In this document: in pieces, positions 43,029 through 51,292 of the stretch
Layout of the letters: each line of letters starts with the position of its first letter
How positions within the stretch are numbered: the first letter of the stretch is position 1
DNA from: Sporosarcina trichiuri
GTDB taxonomy: Bacteria; Bacillota; Bacilli; Bacillales_A; Planococcaceae
Direction of reading: 5' to 3'
DNA length: 64,000 nucleotides
Assembly (NCBI RefSeq): GCF_030406775.1
Contig: NZ_CP129119.1
Location: 406,001 to 470,000, forward strand
Notes under the pieces: generated by a model
The model's input: only the letters and a program-made list of their open reading frames with translations
What the model was told of the DNA's origin: nothing
Databases searched by the model: none
Made by a program: the position numbers and the translations under genes

Positions 43029-43829
43029 TCACCCGAGCAGCCGGCTGATCGGGTGGAATTCCGGTTCGCCGGCTTGGAAAGCCGCGACGTACCGGAAGCC
43101 GATGTCACGGGCAAGCTCCAGACTCTTTTTCACTTCATAACCGACATCCTCCGGGCGGTGTGCATCGGAACCGATCGTAAGCACCTCACCGCCGCATTGC
43201 TTATAAAGTTTCAGAATATCAGGGCTCGGCATTGCAGAAGGGAGTCCATACCGGGTGCCGGATGTATTGATTTCAATCCCTTTGCCTTTCGGGACGATCG
43301 TCTTGAATATATCCTGCAGGATGCCGCGATAATCGGCATTCGGCACACGATCCGCATACCGCTTGATCAGGTCCGCATGACCGAGCACACTGTATGCCGA
43401 AAACTCCTTCACACACTTGTACAGATCGGAATAATACGCCTCGAACGCATCCTCAGCACCCAGTTCCCCGAAAATCGCCCGGGAGTGCAGATCACTCCTG
43501 CGCACGGTATGCACAGAGCAAATGATGAAGTCGAACTGCTCTTCCTGCACGAGCTGTTCATACTGTCCCAGCAAGTGCGGCTGGACACCGATTTCCACTC
43601 CCCGTTTCACTTTACAGACGCCCTTGAAGCGTTCGGACAGCACCTCAATTTCGTTCCGGTACGCCGTTTTGTCAAAATCGAAGACGAACGCCGGATCAGG
43701 ATAGTCATAATCGACGTGGTCAGTGAAACAGATCTCCGTGAGCCCCTTCGCAACCGCCGCTTCCGCCATCTGTCCTGGTTCCGCCCGGCAGTCCGCCGAA
43801 TGATATGTGTGCATATGATAATCGAACAT
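43029..43829 (-). CDS. hisJ: Histidinol-phosphatase, PHP family (HisJ)
   Basis: 266 residues. A PHP-domain metal-dependent phosphatase with the N-terminal HMHTYHS site, FTDHVDYD, CSVHTVRR, LGHADLIKRY and IGSDAHRPEDVG metal ligands. Removes phosphate from histidinol phosphate, the penultimate-but-one step of histidine synthesis. Transcribed divergently from the his operon, with about 98 bases between starts. Full length. Confidence 0.92.
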   Translation of the reverse strand: MFDYHMHTYHSADCRAEPGQMAEAAVAKGLTEICFTDHVDYDYPDPAFVFDFDKTAYRNEIEVLSERFKGVCKVKRGVEIGVQPHLLGQYEQLVQEEQFDFIICSVHTVRRSDLHSRAIFGELGAEDAFEAYYSDLYKCVKEFSAYSVLGHADLIKRYADRVPNADYRGILQDIFKTIVPKGKGIEINTSGTRYGLPSAMPSPDILKLYKQCGGEVLTIGSDAHRPEDVGYEVKKSLELARDIGFRYVAAFQAGEPEFHPISRLLG

Positions 43830-43850
43830 GAAAGTTCTCTCCCTTTTTTG

Positions 43851-43879
43851 TTGACTTTTCGAAACTGTCTATTTATAGT
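43851..43879 (+). promoter_or_regulatory. Promoter of the his operon
   Basis: TTGACT (43851-43856), 17 bases, TATAGT (43874-43879). The leader to the hisZ start is only about 40 bases, leaving no room for a T-box. Confidence 0.75.
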
Positions 43880-43901
43880 ACTAGATAACTTCATCCTAGT
43901 A
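43879..43901. promoter_or_regulatory. Palindrome at the his operon start, candidate repressor site
   Basis: TACTAG (43879-43884) and CTAGTA (43896-43901) are an inverted repeat with an 11-base spacer spanning the expected transcription start. A repressor site is the simplest reading; the protein is unknown. Confidence 0.45.
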
Positions 43902-43927
43902 AAGTGATAAAGAGAAGGAGTGATGTT

Positions 43928-44869
43928 TTGACTGATTTGTTCGAAACAGCAGCAGCAGAGCAGGCGATCCGGAACGTCTTCCTGCGGACTGCTGTACCAA
44001 AAGGGTACCGGGAAGTGAAACTGCCGATGCTGGAATCCTATGAAACCTATGAAACCATTCAAACCACACAGGAGCGGAACCGGCTGCTGAAACTGATCAG
44101 CAGGGACGGTGCCATCCGCGTGCTGCGGCCCGACATGACGATTGCCCTCATGAAAGAACTGGCGGCAGGTGCCTCAGCTGATGCGCGTGATCTGCGCTGC
44201 TGGTATATGCAGCCCGTGTTCAGGCAGGAGGAGGATAAGGCTGGCCCCTCCGAAAGAAGGCAGGCGGGCATTGAGCTGTTCGGGGAGGAGACGGTCGGGC
44301 GGGATGCGGAAGCCATCTTGCTGGCCTGCAAGGTGATGATGGAAGCAGGAGTGACGGATTTCAAGCTGGAGATTGGCCATGCCGGCATACTGGATGAAGC
44401 CGCTCAGCGGATGAAGCTGGACGAAAACAAAACAAGGCAGGCTGCGGCACTGCTCCAGCAGAAGAACAGCGGGGAGATGGCAGGGTTCATCGCCGAAAAC
44501 GGAGTGGATGAGGCAACCGGCTCTTTTCTGAAATATCTTATCGGCACATACGGCAGCGCGGCAAATGTGTCCACACGACTCGGACAATCTTCCATGAACA
44601 GCCGGACAGACAAGATCTTCACCCACTTGAAAGCCGTCATCGGACTGGTGGCAGATCAGGGATACGGACACTGTCTCACCATCGACCTGGGGATGGTCAA
44701 TGACATGGACTACTACTCAGGCATCCAGTTCCAGGGATTCAGCAGCTCATATGGAAAGCCGGTTTTGATGGGCGGCCGGTATGATAACGTCAGCCGCAAA
44801 TTCGGAGCGGACCTGCCTGCTGTCGGTTTTGCCTGCTTTGTGGATGCTCTGATTGCAGGTAAATCATAA
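43928..44869 (+). CDS. hisZ: ATP phosphoribosyltransferase regulatory subunit HisZ (short form)
   Basis: 313 residues. A catalytically inactive HisRS-like protein that partners short-form HisG. Motif-2-like RVLRPDMTIALMKELA and YMQPVFRQEEDKAGPSERRQAGIELFG are clear, with the motif-3 region GYGHCLTIDLGMVNDMDYYSGIQFQGF. It ends about 80 residues earlier than the 391-residue B. subtilis HisZ, after CFVDALIAG. TTG 43928 follows AGAAGGAG at 8 bases. First gene of the his operon. Confidence 0.9.
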   Translation: MTDLFETAAAEQAIRNVFLRTAVPKGYREVKLPMLESYETYETIQTTQERNRLLKLISRDGAIRVLRPDMTIALMKELAAGASADARDLRCWYMQPVFRQEEDKAGPSERRQAGIELFGEETVGRDAEAILLACKVMMEAGVTDFKLEIGHAGILDEAAQRMKLDENKTRQAAALLQQKNSGEMAGFIAENGVDEATGSFLKYLIGTYGSAANVSTRLGQSSMNSRTDKIFTHLKAVIGLVADQGYGHCLTIDLGMVNDMDYYSGIQFQGFSSSYGKPVLMGGRYDNVSRKFGADLPAVGFACFVDALIAGKS

Positions 44870-44902
44870 CGGGCCAATTGATAAAGAAAGGGGTGTAAGA
44901 GC

Positions 44903-45565
44903 ATGGCACCGCTGAAAATTGCTGTCGCAAAAGGAAGGATAGCGGATACGGCAAGGGAATTGCTGACGGAGGGAGGCATCGGATTCCCGGATGTCCTCCC
45001 GGATGAACGGAAACTGATCATCACGAGCAGCAGCGGGACGCACCAGCTGCTGCTGGTCAAACCGGCAGATGTCCCGACATATGTCGAGCAGGGGGCTGCC
45101 GATCTGGGAATCGCAGGGAAAGATACCATTTTGGAAGAATGCAAAGACGTATACGAAGTGCTCGATCTCGGGATCGGCGGATGCAGGATGGTCGTTGCCG
45201 GATTTCCGGACAGCACGCCGGACGCTGTACAAACCTTGAAAGTCGCAACCAAGTATCCGAATATCGCCGGCTCTTATTTTGTGCAGGAAGGCATCCGCGC
45301 AGAGATCAGTAAACTGCATGGCTCCATTGAGCTCGCCCCCCTTGCAGGTCTTGCGGATGTCATCGTGGATATTGTGGAAACCGGCGCGACACTTCGGGAG
45401 AACGGCCTTGTGGTCCTTCGGGAAATCGCTCAGGTGAGTGCGCGTGTCATCGTCAACAAAGCGAGTTTCGCGACCCGCACAGACGACGTAAGGCAATGCC
45501 TGCAACTGCTTGAGAAAGGAGTGGGGAAGCAGCATGAGGCTACTGACGGATTGGCAGCAGATTGA
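44903..45565 (+). CDS. hisG: ATP phosphoribosyltransferase, short form
   Basis: 220 residues. First step of histidine synthesis, joining ATP and PRPP. Short-form HisG lacks the C-terminal regulatory domain and needs HisZ, encoded just upstream. The PRPP loop DIVETGATLRENGL and the N-terminal KIAVAKGRI are intact. AAAGGGGTG precedes ATG 44903. The C-terminus overlaps the hisD start by 32 bases. Confidence 0.94.
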   Translation: MAPLKIAVAKGRIADTARELLTEGGIGFPDVLPDERKLIITSSSGTHQLLLVKPADVPTYVEQGAADLGIAGKDTILEECKDVYEVLDLGIGGCRMVVAGFPDSTPDAVQTLKVATKYPNIAGSYFVQEGIRAEISKLHGSIELAPLAGLADVIVDIVETGATLRENGLVVLREIAQVSARVIVNKASFATRTDDVRQCLQLLEKGVGKQHEATDGLAAD

Positions 45566-46811
45566 ACAGCAGCTGGAGCGAAGGATATCCGGGCACACCG
45601 TCGAAGACACTGTGCGCGCGATCATCGCACGTGTCAGGCAGTACGGCGATACAGAACTGCTGGCGCTTGCCAGACAATATGATGGTGCGGATCTCGAAAA
45701 CCTGCAGGTCACCCTACAGGAGATCACAGAAGCCGTCCGGGATGTGCCCGACGGTCTGATGAAGTCCCTTACAGCAGCAAAAATGCGTATCCAGCGCTTT
45801 CACGATCAGCAGAAGGAAGAGAGCTGGGATTTCCGGCCGGAACCTGGCGTGCGTCTCGGCCAGCTCATCCGGCCAGTGGAAGCGGCAGGCATCTACATAC
45901 CGGGCGGAAAAGCCGCGTACCCATCAACTGTGCTGATGAATGTGCTGCCCGCGAAGATTGCAGGCGTGGAACGGATTGTCATGGTCACGCCGCCGGATTC
46001 CGAAGGCCGCGTTCACCCTGCCGTGTTGGCGGCGGCCGATCTGTGCGGAATCACGGAGATCTACAAAGTCGGGGGCGCGCAGGCAATCGCCGCCCTGGCA
46101 TACGGCACGGAAACGATCGGCCCGGTTGAAAAGATCACTGGGCCGGGCAATGCATATGTCGCGTGTGCGAAGAAACTCGTCCAGGGTGACGTCGGAATCG
46201 ATATGATCGCCGGTCCCAGCGAAGTATGCATCTGGGCGGATGAACAGGCCGATCCCGCGTTCATCGCCGCAGATCTCCTCGCACAGGCGGAGCATGACGA
46301 ACAGGCGACGGCCTGCTGCATCGTGGAGACCGAAGCTTTCGGCCAGGCGGTCATCCGTGAGATCGGAAGGCAGCTGGAAGTGCTTGACCGGAAGGACATC
46401 GCAGGCAGAGCCATAGCGGAACACGGATGGATCGCCGTCCTTTCGGCAGAGGATGATGCCATCCGCCTGATCAACCGGCTGGCTCCTGAGCATCTGGAAA
46501 TCATGACTGCCGAACCTGAAAAGCGGCTGGAGGATATCCGCAATGCGGGAGCGATATTCATCGGTCCTTATTCTCCGGAAGCGCTCGGTGATTATATGGC
46601 AGGGCCGAACCATACGCTGCCGACGAATGGGACCGCGAAATTCTCCTCGCCGCTTGGCGTGTACGACTTTACGAAACGGACAAGTATCATCCGGTATGAG
46701 GAGCAGGCACTCCGTTCCGTCGCGGATGAAATCATCACACTGGCACGGACTGAACAGCTTGGCGGTCACGCCGGTTCGATTGCCATCAGAACTAAGGAGG
46801 CAGGATTATGA
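45534..46811 (+). CDS. hisD: Histidinol dehydrogenase
   Basis: 425 residues. A zinc enzyme oxidising histidinol to histidine in two NAD+ steps. The HisD signature runs through IDMIAGPSEVCIWAD and LLAQAEHDEQA (zinc and catalytic His/Glu). ATG 45534 is chosen after AAAGGAGTGGGG, giving a 32-base overlap with hisG; the TTG at 45510 lacks a ribosome site. The stop overlaps hisB by four bases. Confidence 0.95.
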   Translation: MRLLTDWQQIEQQLERRISGHTVEDTVRAIIARVRQYGDTELLALARQYDGADLENLQVTLQEITEAVRDVPDGLMKSLTAAKMRIQRFHDQQKEESWDFRPEPGVRLGQLIRPVEAAGIYIPGGKAAYPSTVLMNVLPAKIAGVERIVMVTPPDSEGRVHPAVLAAADLCGITEIYKVGGAQAIAALAYGTETIGPVEKITGPGNAYVACAKKLVQGDVGIDMIAGPSEVCIWADEQADPAFIAADLLAQAEHDEQATACCIVETEAFGQAVIREIGRQLEVLDRKDIAGRAIAEHGWIAVLSAEDDAIRLINRLAPEHLEIMTAEPEKRLEDIRNAGAIFIGPYSPEALGDYMAGPNHTLPTNGTAKFSSPLGVYDFTKRTSIIRYEEQALRSVADEIITLARTEQLGGHAGSIAIRTKEAGL

Positions 46812-47389
46812 GACAGGCAGCGATAGACCGGAAGACCGCGGAGACGGACATCAGCCTTTCCCTGAAACTGGACGCTGAAGGAACCAGCGATATCCGTACA
46901 GGCATTGGATTTCTCGATCACATGCTGACACTTACCGCGATGCACGGCCGTCTCGATCTGGGTGCCGCCTGCACCGGTGACCTGGAAACGGATCAGCATC
47001 ACAGTGCGGAAGACGTCGGTATCGTTCTCGGGCAGGCGTTCCGCCAGTGCCTCGGCACGAAGGAAGGGATCGAACGATATGCATCCGTCACAATTCCGAT
47101 GGACGAGTCGCTTGCGACTGTGTCACTCGACATCAGCGGAAGGTCACTGCTCGTCTACAACGTGCCCGGTCTCAAGGATAAGATCGGCGACTTCGATACG
47201 GAACTTGCCGAGGAGTTTTTCCTTGCATTCACACGTCATGCAGATGTCACACTGCACATCAGCCTGCACTATGGAAAAAACAGCCACCATATGCTCGAAG
47301 CGGTGTTCAAAGCGTTCGGGAGGGCGCTGCGCACCGCATCGGCCCGGACGTCAACCGAAGGGGTGCCGTCCACGAAAGGTCTACTATAA
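46808..47389 (+). CDS. hisB: Imidazoleglycerol-phosphate dehydratase
   Basis: 193 residues, monofunctional (no phosphatase domain; that role is HisJ). Manganese-binding signatures GFLDHMLT, DQHHSAEDVGIVLGQA and the C-terminal HYGKNSHHMLEAVFKAFGRAL are intact. ATGA overlap with hisD. In Bacillus the next gene would be hisH; here hisA follows after 23 bases with no hisH remnant. Confidence 0.95.
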   Translation: MRQAAIDRKTAETDISLSLKLDAEGTSDIRTGIGFLDHMLTLTAMHGRLDLGAACTGDLETDQHHSAEDVGIVLGQAFRQCLGTKEGIERYASVTIPMDESLATVSLDISGRSLLVYNVPGLKDKIGDFDTELAEEFFLAFTRHADVTLHISLHYGKNSHHMLEAVFKAFGRALRTASARTSTEGVPSTKGLL

Positions 47390-47412
47390 ACGGACTGAAA
47401 GGAGTTGGGAAA

Positions 47413-48126
47413 ATGATACTGTTGCCGGCAATCGATATCCGGCAGGGAAAGTGTGTCAGGCTTGTGCAGGGAGATTTCGGGCGGCAGACCGTCTATCATG
47501 ATTCGCCGCTTGAGATGGCATGGAACTGGGCCGGAAAGGGGGCGGAGTGGCTTCATGTCGTCGATCTGGATGGCGCGGAATCCGGCCGGTCCGTGAACCG
47601 GGAACTGGTTCTGTCCCTTGCGGAAAAGATCGGCATACCGATCCAGCTGGGCGGAGGCATCCGTTCTATCAAGACAATCGATGAGTATCTGGCTGCTGGC
47701 ATCGAGCGTGTCATCCTTGGGACAGCAGCCATCGAGGATCCTCGTCTGCTGGAGCGTGCCGTTGAAAACTACGGAAACCGGATCGCCGTTTCGATCGATA
47801 CGAAAAACGGAATACCGACGACCGCAGGCTGGACAGGGACGGCTGCTGTGTCGCTTGAGGAATTACTGCAGCGTCTCATTGGGACCGGTATCCAGACGGT
47901 CATATACACGGATATCGGTAAAGACGGCATGCTTTCAGGACCCAACTTCAGCGACCTGAACCGGCTGCGGCAGAACAGCACGCTCAATATCATCGCATCC
48001 GGCGGTGTCACGACTGCGGAGGATGTCCGCCGGCTGAAGGAAGATGGGTTTCATGGGGCAATCGCCGGCAAAGCCATTTACGAGAACGAAGGCCGTTTTG
48101 AAGAAATGATGGGAGGACTTTCATGA
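47413..48126 (+). CDS. hisA: ProFAR isomerase
   Basis: 237 residues. A TIM-barrel isomerase acting on ProFAR. Catalytic Asp in LLPAIDIRQGKCVRL (residue 8) and in YTDIGKDGMLSGPN, and phosphate loops LGGGIRS and ASGGVTT, are all present. GAAAGGAG precedes ATG 47413. Its stop overlaps the HisF-HisI-HisE gene by four bases. Confidence 0.95.
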   Translation: MILLPAIDIRQGKCVRLVQGDFGRQTVYHDSPLEMAWNWAGKGAEWLHVVDLDGAESGRSVNRELVLSLAEKIGIPIQLGGGIRSIKTIDEYLAAGIERVILGTAAIEDPRLLERAVENYGNRIAVSIDTKNGIPTTAGWTGTAAVSLEELLQRLIGTGIQTVIYTDIGKDGMLSGPNFSDLNRLRQNSTLNIIASGGVTTAEDVRRLKEDGFHGAIAGKAIYENEGRFEEMMGGLS

Positions 48127-49478
48127 AAAAGCGAACAATACTAGCATGTCTGGACATCGATAACCGCCGTGTGGTGAAAGGGAAGAAATTCGAAGATGTG
48201 AAAGAGCTTGCAGATCCCGTGGAACTCGCAAGGAAATATGAAGCTGAGGGCGCCGATGAACTCGTATTCTACGATATATCGGCATCCGTCGACAGACGCG
48301 GCATGTTTCTGGACCTTATCAGGACGATCGCCGATGAACTCACAATCCCGTTCATCGTCGGCGGAGGGATCCAGACGCTGTCTGACGCGGAACTCGCTTT
48401 CGAAGCGGGGGCTGACCGGGTATCCGTCAACAGCGGAGCGCTCAGAGATCCGGAACTGTTGCGCCGGATATCCGAACGGTACGGTGCTGAGAAACTGCTC
48501 CTCTCCATGGACGTGAGCCGGTCATCAGAAGGGCAGTGGAACGTGTACGCGAAGGCGGGCAGGGAAGACACCGGACAGAATGCCTTGGAATGGGCAGCAG
48601 AAGGGGAACTTCTCGGCGCAGGCGGGCTTGTCGTCAACTGCATCGATGAAGATGGGATGCAGAACGGTTACAATCTGGAGCTCACTGAGAAAATCGCGCA
48701 ATCCGTTTCCATACCCGTCATTGCCAGCGGAGGGGCAGGCCGTCCCCAACACATTACAGAGCTGTTCGAGCGCACGTCCGCACAAGGTGCTCTTGCAGCC
48801 TCGATCCTGCACTATGGCCAAGTGACCCTTCAGGAGCTGCAGGAGGCAAAACGAAGCGCCGGATCTTCTGCCGTCAAGTGGGATGAAAACGGTCTGGTGC
48901 CTGCTATCCTACAGGATGCACAAACGAAAGATGTGCTGACACTTGCCTATATGAATGACGAGGCACTCGAGAAGACGATCAAAACGAAAGAGACATGGCT
49001 GTTCAGCAGGTCCCGGCAGGAATTATGGCACAAAGGCAAGACATCCGGCAACCGGCAGACTGTCAGGGAGATCCGGTACGACTGTGACAGGGATGCGGTC
49101 CTGCTGCTGGTCGATCCGATGGGGCCGGCATGTCATACCGGTTCGGCTTCATGCTTCAGCGGGGAAGCGCCCGGCGCCAAGTCGCAGGCAGAGACTGTCC
49201 TGCAGGATCTTGCTGACCGGATTGCGGCACGACAAGCGGCCCCGGCGGATGGTTCCTACACATCCTATCTGTTTCGGGAAGGGCTGGATAAGATACTGAA
49301 GAAAGTCGGGGAAGAAGCGACAGAGGTGGTCATCGGTGCGAAAAACGGCAATCTGAATGAAACAGCAAATGAAATCGCGGACCTGGCATACCACGTATTG
49401 GTTTTGATGGCGGAACTCGGCCTGCCAGCTAAAAACGTGACAGATATCTTGAAAGGACGAAAAACGGAAAAGGAGTGA
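48123..49478 (+). CDS. hisF: HisF-HisI-HisE trifunctional fusion protein
   Basis: A single open frame of 451 residues. The HisF barrel (about 1-240) keeps catalytic Asp11 and Asp130 and phosphate loops VGGGIQT and ASGGAG. HisI follows directly from about 243 (KWDENGLVPAILQDAQTKDV; zinc Cys in RYDCDRDA and ACHTGSASCF) to about 345. HisE is about 355-451 (GSYTSYLFREGLDKILKKVGEEATEVVIGAK). HisF ammonia-gate positions differ: Arg99 instead of Lys, and Gly168 where GAGE is usual. No hisH exists in the operon, so ammonia may come from solution (inference). ATGA overlap with hisA. Bifunctional HisIE is common; this triple fusion is not one I recognise. Confidence 0.9.
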   Translation: MKKRTILACLDIDNRRVVKGKKFEDVKELADPVELARKYEAEGADELVFYDISASVDRRGMFLDLIRTIADELTIPFIVGGGIQTLSDAELAFEAGADRVSVNSGALRDPELLRRISERYGAEKLLLSMDVSRSSEGQWNVYAKAGREDTGQNALEWAAEGELLGAGGLVVNCIDEDGMQNGYNLELTEKIAQSVSIPVIASGGAGRPQHITELFERTSAQGALAASILHYGQVTLQELQEAKRSAGSSAVKWDENGLVPAILQDAQTKDVLTLAYMNDEALEKTIKTKETWLFSRSRQELWHKGKTSGNRQTVREIRYDCDRDAVLLLVDPMGPACHTGSASCFSGEAPGAKSQAETVLQDLADRIAARQAAPADGSYTSYLFREGLDKILKKVGEEATEVVIGAKNGNLNETANEIADLAYHVLVLMAELGLPAKNVTDILKGRKTEKE

Positions 49479-49484
49479 TCAGCC

Positions 49485-50558
49485 ATGTCCGACCTATGGA
49501 GTGAAATGGCAAAACGCGCCAAACCGTATGAGGCAGGCGAACAATCCCTCCGTCCGGGAACCGTCAAGCTCAATACAAATGAAAATCCGTATCCGCCATG
49601 TCCTCCCGTCTTCAAAGCACTGGAATCATGCCTTGGCAGCAGCCTGCGCACATATCCGGATCCCAATTCATCAACCTTGCGTCAGGCTATCGCCCGGCTC
49701 CATGGTGTGAACGAGAACCAGGTTTTCGCCGGGAACGGATCCGACGAAGTGCTCGGGTTTGCATTCATGGCTTTCTTCCGTACGGACAGAACCATCCGCT
49801 TTCCGGAAGTGACCTACTCATTCTACCCGGCCTATGCACAGCTGTTCGGCATCCCATACGAAAAAACGGCTCTCCGGGAGGATTTCACGATCGATGAAGC
49901 CCGTTTTTTCGGATCGGAAGGCGGTGTCATCTTCCCGAATCCGAATGCGCCGACCGGCATAGTACTGCCACTGTCGGCAGTAAGAGATATTTGCATGAAC
50001 AACGGAGACCGCCCCGTCATCGTCGATGAAGCGTATATCGACTTTGGAGGAGAGACTGCCATTTCCGCCATCGCTGAATTCAAAAATCTTCTCATTGTTC
50101 GAACCCTGTCGAAATCGCGATCGCTCGCCGGATTGAGGGTCGGCTATGCGGTCGGTCAGGAAGACATGATCGAAGCACTGAACCGCGTGAAAAACTCGTT
50201 CAATTCCTATCCTCTCGACCGGCTGGCACAGGCCGCCGCACAAGCCGCTATCGAAGATGAAAGCTATTTCAATGAGACCGTCTCCGTGATTAAACGGACA
50301 AGAGAAACTGCGCAAGAGACTTTCGTGTCCCTCGGATTCGATGTCCTGCCGTCGTCTGCAAACTTCCTGTTCGTCCGCCCGCCCGTCCTGCCGGCAGAAC
50401 AGCTGTACCGGGAGCTGAAAGACCGCGGCATACTCGTACGCCACTTCAAACAAAAGAAGACCGAGGATTGGCTGAGGGTATCGATCGGCAAGGAAGAGGA
50501 AATGGCACAGCTATACCGCGAACTGGCGGACATATTGTCTGCAGCGATACAGACATGA
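49485..50558 (+). CDS. hisC: Histidinol-phosphate aminotransferase
   Basis: 357 residues. A fold-type I PLP enzyme with the N-terminal KLNTNENPYPP, FAGNGSDEVL, the Asp-Tyr pair in VDEAYIDFGG, and the PLP lysine in RTLSKSRSLAGLRVGYA. Converts imidazole-acetol phosphate to histidinol phosphate (and may also serve aromatic amino acids). It starts six bases after the fusion gene and closes the operon. No clear terminator is seen in the 87 bases that follow. Confidence 0.93.
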   Translation: MSDLWSEMAKRAKPYEAGEQSLRPGTVKLNTNENPYPPCPPVFKALESCLGSSLRTYPDPNSSTLRQAIARLHGVNENQVFAGNGSDEVLGFAFMAFFRTDRTIRFPEVTYSFYPAYAQLFGIPYEKTALREDFTIDEARFFGSEGGVIFPNPNAPTGIVLPLSAVRDICMNNGDRPVIVDEAYIDFGGETAISAIAEFKNLLIVRTLSKSRSLAGLRVGYAVGQEDMIEALNRVKNSFNSYPLDRLAQAAAQAAIEDESYFNETVSVIKRTRETAQETFVSLGFDVLPSSANFLFVRPPVLPAEQLYRELKDRGILVRHFKQKKTEDWLRVSIGKEEEMAQLYRELADILSAAIQT

Positions 50559-50645
50559 CGGGGGAGGATCTCCGCGAAATGGAGCACCGTCCCTAAAGGA
50601 AATCTGGTATCATGGAAGCATGATAGAGAACGAGGGGGAGTAGGG

Positions 50646-50984
50646 ATGGCAACATTACCGAATTGTCCACAATGCAGCTCACCGTACACATACGAGGACG
50701 GTCTGCAGTACGTCTGCCCGGAATGCGGCTACGAATTTATGGAAGCCGGGGACGTATCCGATACGGAACAGCTTGACGTGAAGGATGCGAACGGCAACCC
50801 GCTGCAGGACGGAGACACGGTCACCATCATCAAGGACCTGAAAGTGAAAGGGAGCTCAGCACTGCTCAAGATGGGCACCAAAGTGAAGGGGATCCGGCTT
50901 TCGGACGGAGATCATAACATCGACTGCAAAATACCGGGGTTCGGCGCCATGCAGCTGAAGTCCGAGTTCGTGAAAAAGAACTGA
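50646..50984 (+). CDS. Zinc-ribbon PhnA/YjdM family protein
   Basis: 112 residues. An N-terminal zinc ribbon ([22 protein letters not shown], four Cys) joins the PhnA C-terminal domain ([25 protein letters not shown]). Function is unknown; despite the phn name, it is not required for phosphonate use. GAGGGGGAG precedes ATG 50646. The small membrane-protein gene follows after two bases. Confidence 0.88.
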   Translation: MATLPNCPQCSSPYTYEDGLQYVCPECGYEFMEAGDVSDTEQLDVKDANGNPLQDGDTVTIIKDLKVKGSSALLKMGTKVKGIRLSDGDHNIDCKIPGFGAMQLKSEFVKKN

Positions 50985-50986
50985 CG

Positions 50987-51175
50987 ATGGGGAAATACTT
51001 CAATTCCAAGTCTGCGGATATCCTGTTTGCCGTGCTGCTCGGCTGGTTCGCCTGGAACCGGTATGCAGACGGCCAGACCAGCATTGCAATCCTCCTTGCG
51101 GTGATTGCAGCACTGAACCTCCTGTCGTTCGCCATCAAGCTCAATATCGACAGGAAAACGAATCCGAAACAATAG
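50987..51175 (+). CDS. Small two-helix membrane protein
   Basis: 62 residues with two hydrophobic segments (ADILFAVLLGWFAWNRYA and SIAILLAVIAALNLLSFAI) and a basic tail. Not recognised. It begins two bases after the PhnA/YjdM stop, so it is probably coexpressed. A terminator follows. Confidence 0.65.
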   Translation: MGKYFNSKSADILFAVLLGWFAWNRYADGQTSIAILLAVIAALNLLSFAIKLNIDRKTNPKQ

Positions 51176-51185
51176 CAGCAGTCCG

Positions 51186-51215
51186 AGACGCCTGTTCCGG
51201 AAGGCGTCTTTTTTC
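51186..51215 (+). terminator. Terminator after the small membrane protein
   Basis: AGACGCC and GGCGTCT flank a 10-base loop with inner TTCCGGAA, followed by TTTTTT. Confidence 0.8.
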
Positions 51216-51292
51216 GTGCGCAGCGGTTGTGCGGCGTCCGGATATCCTGTACAATATACGGATGACATCATTTTTTGAAATGAGGATATGTA

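Noticed and set aside
47380..47415. Decayed hisH between hisB and hisA
   Set aside because: Only 23 bases are available and they form the hisA ribosome site.
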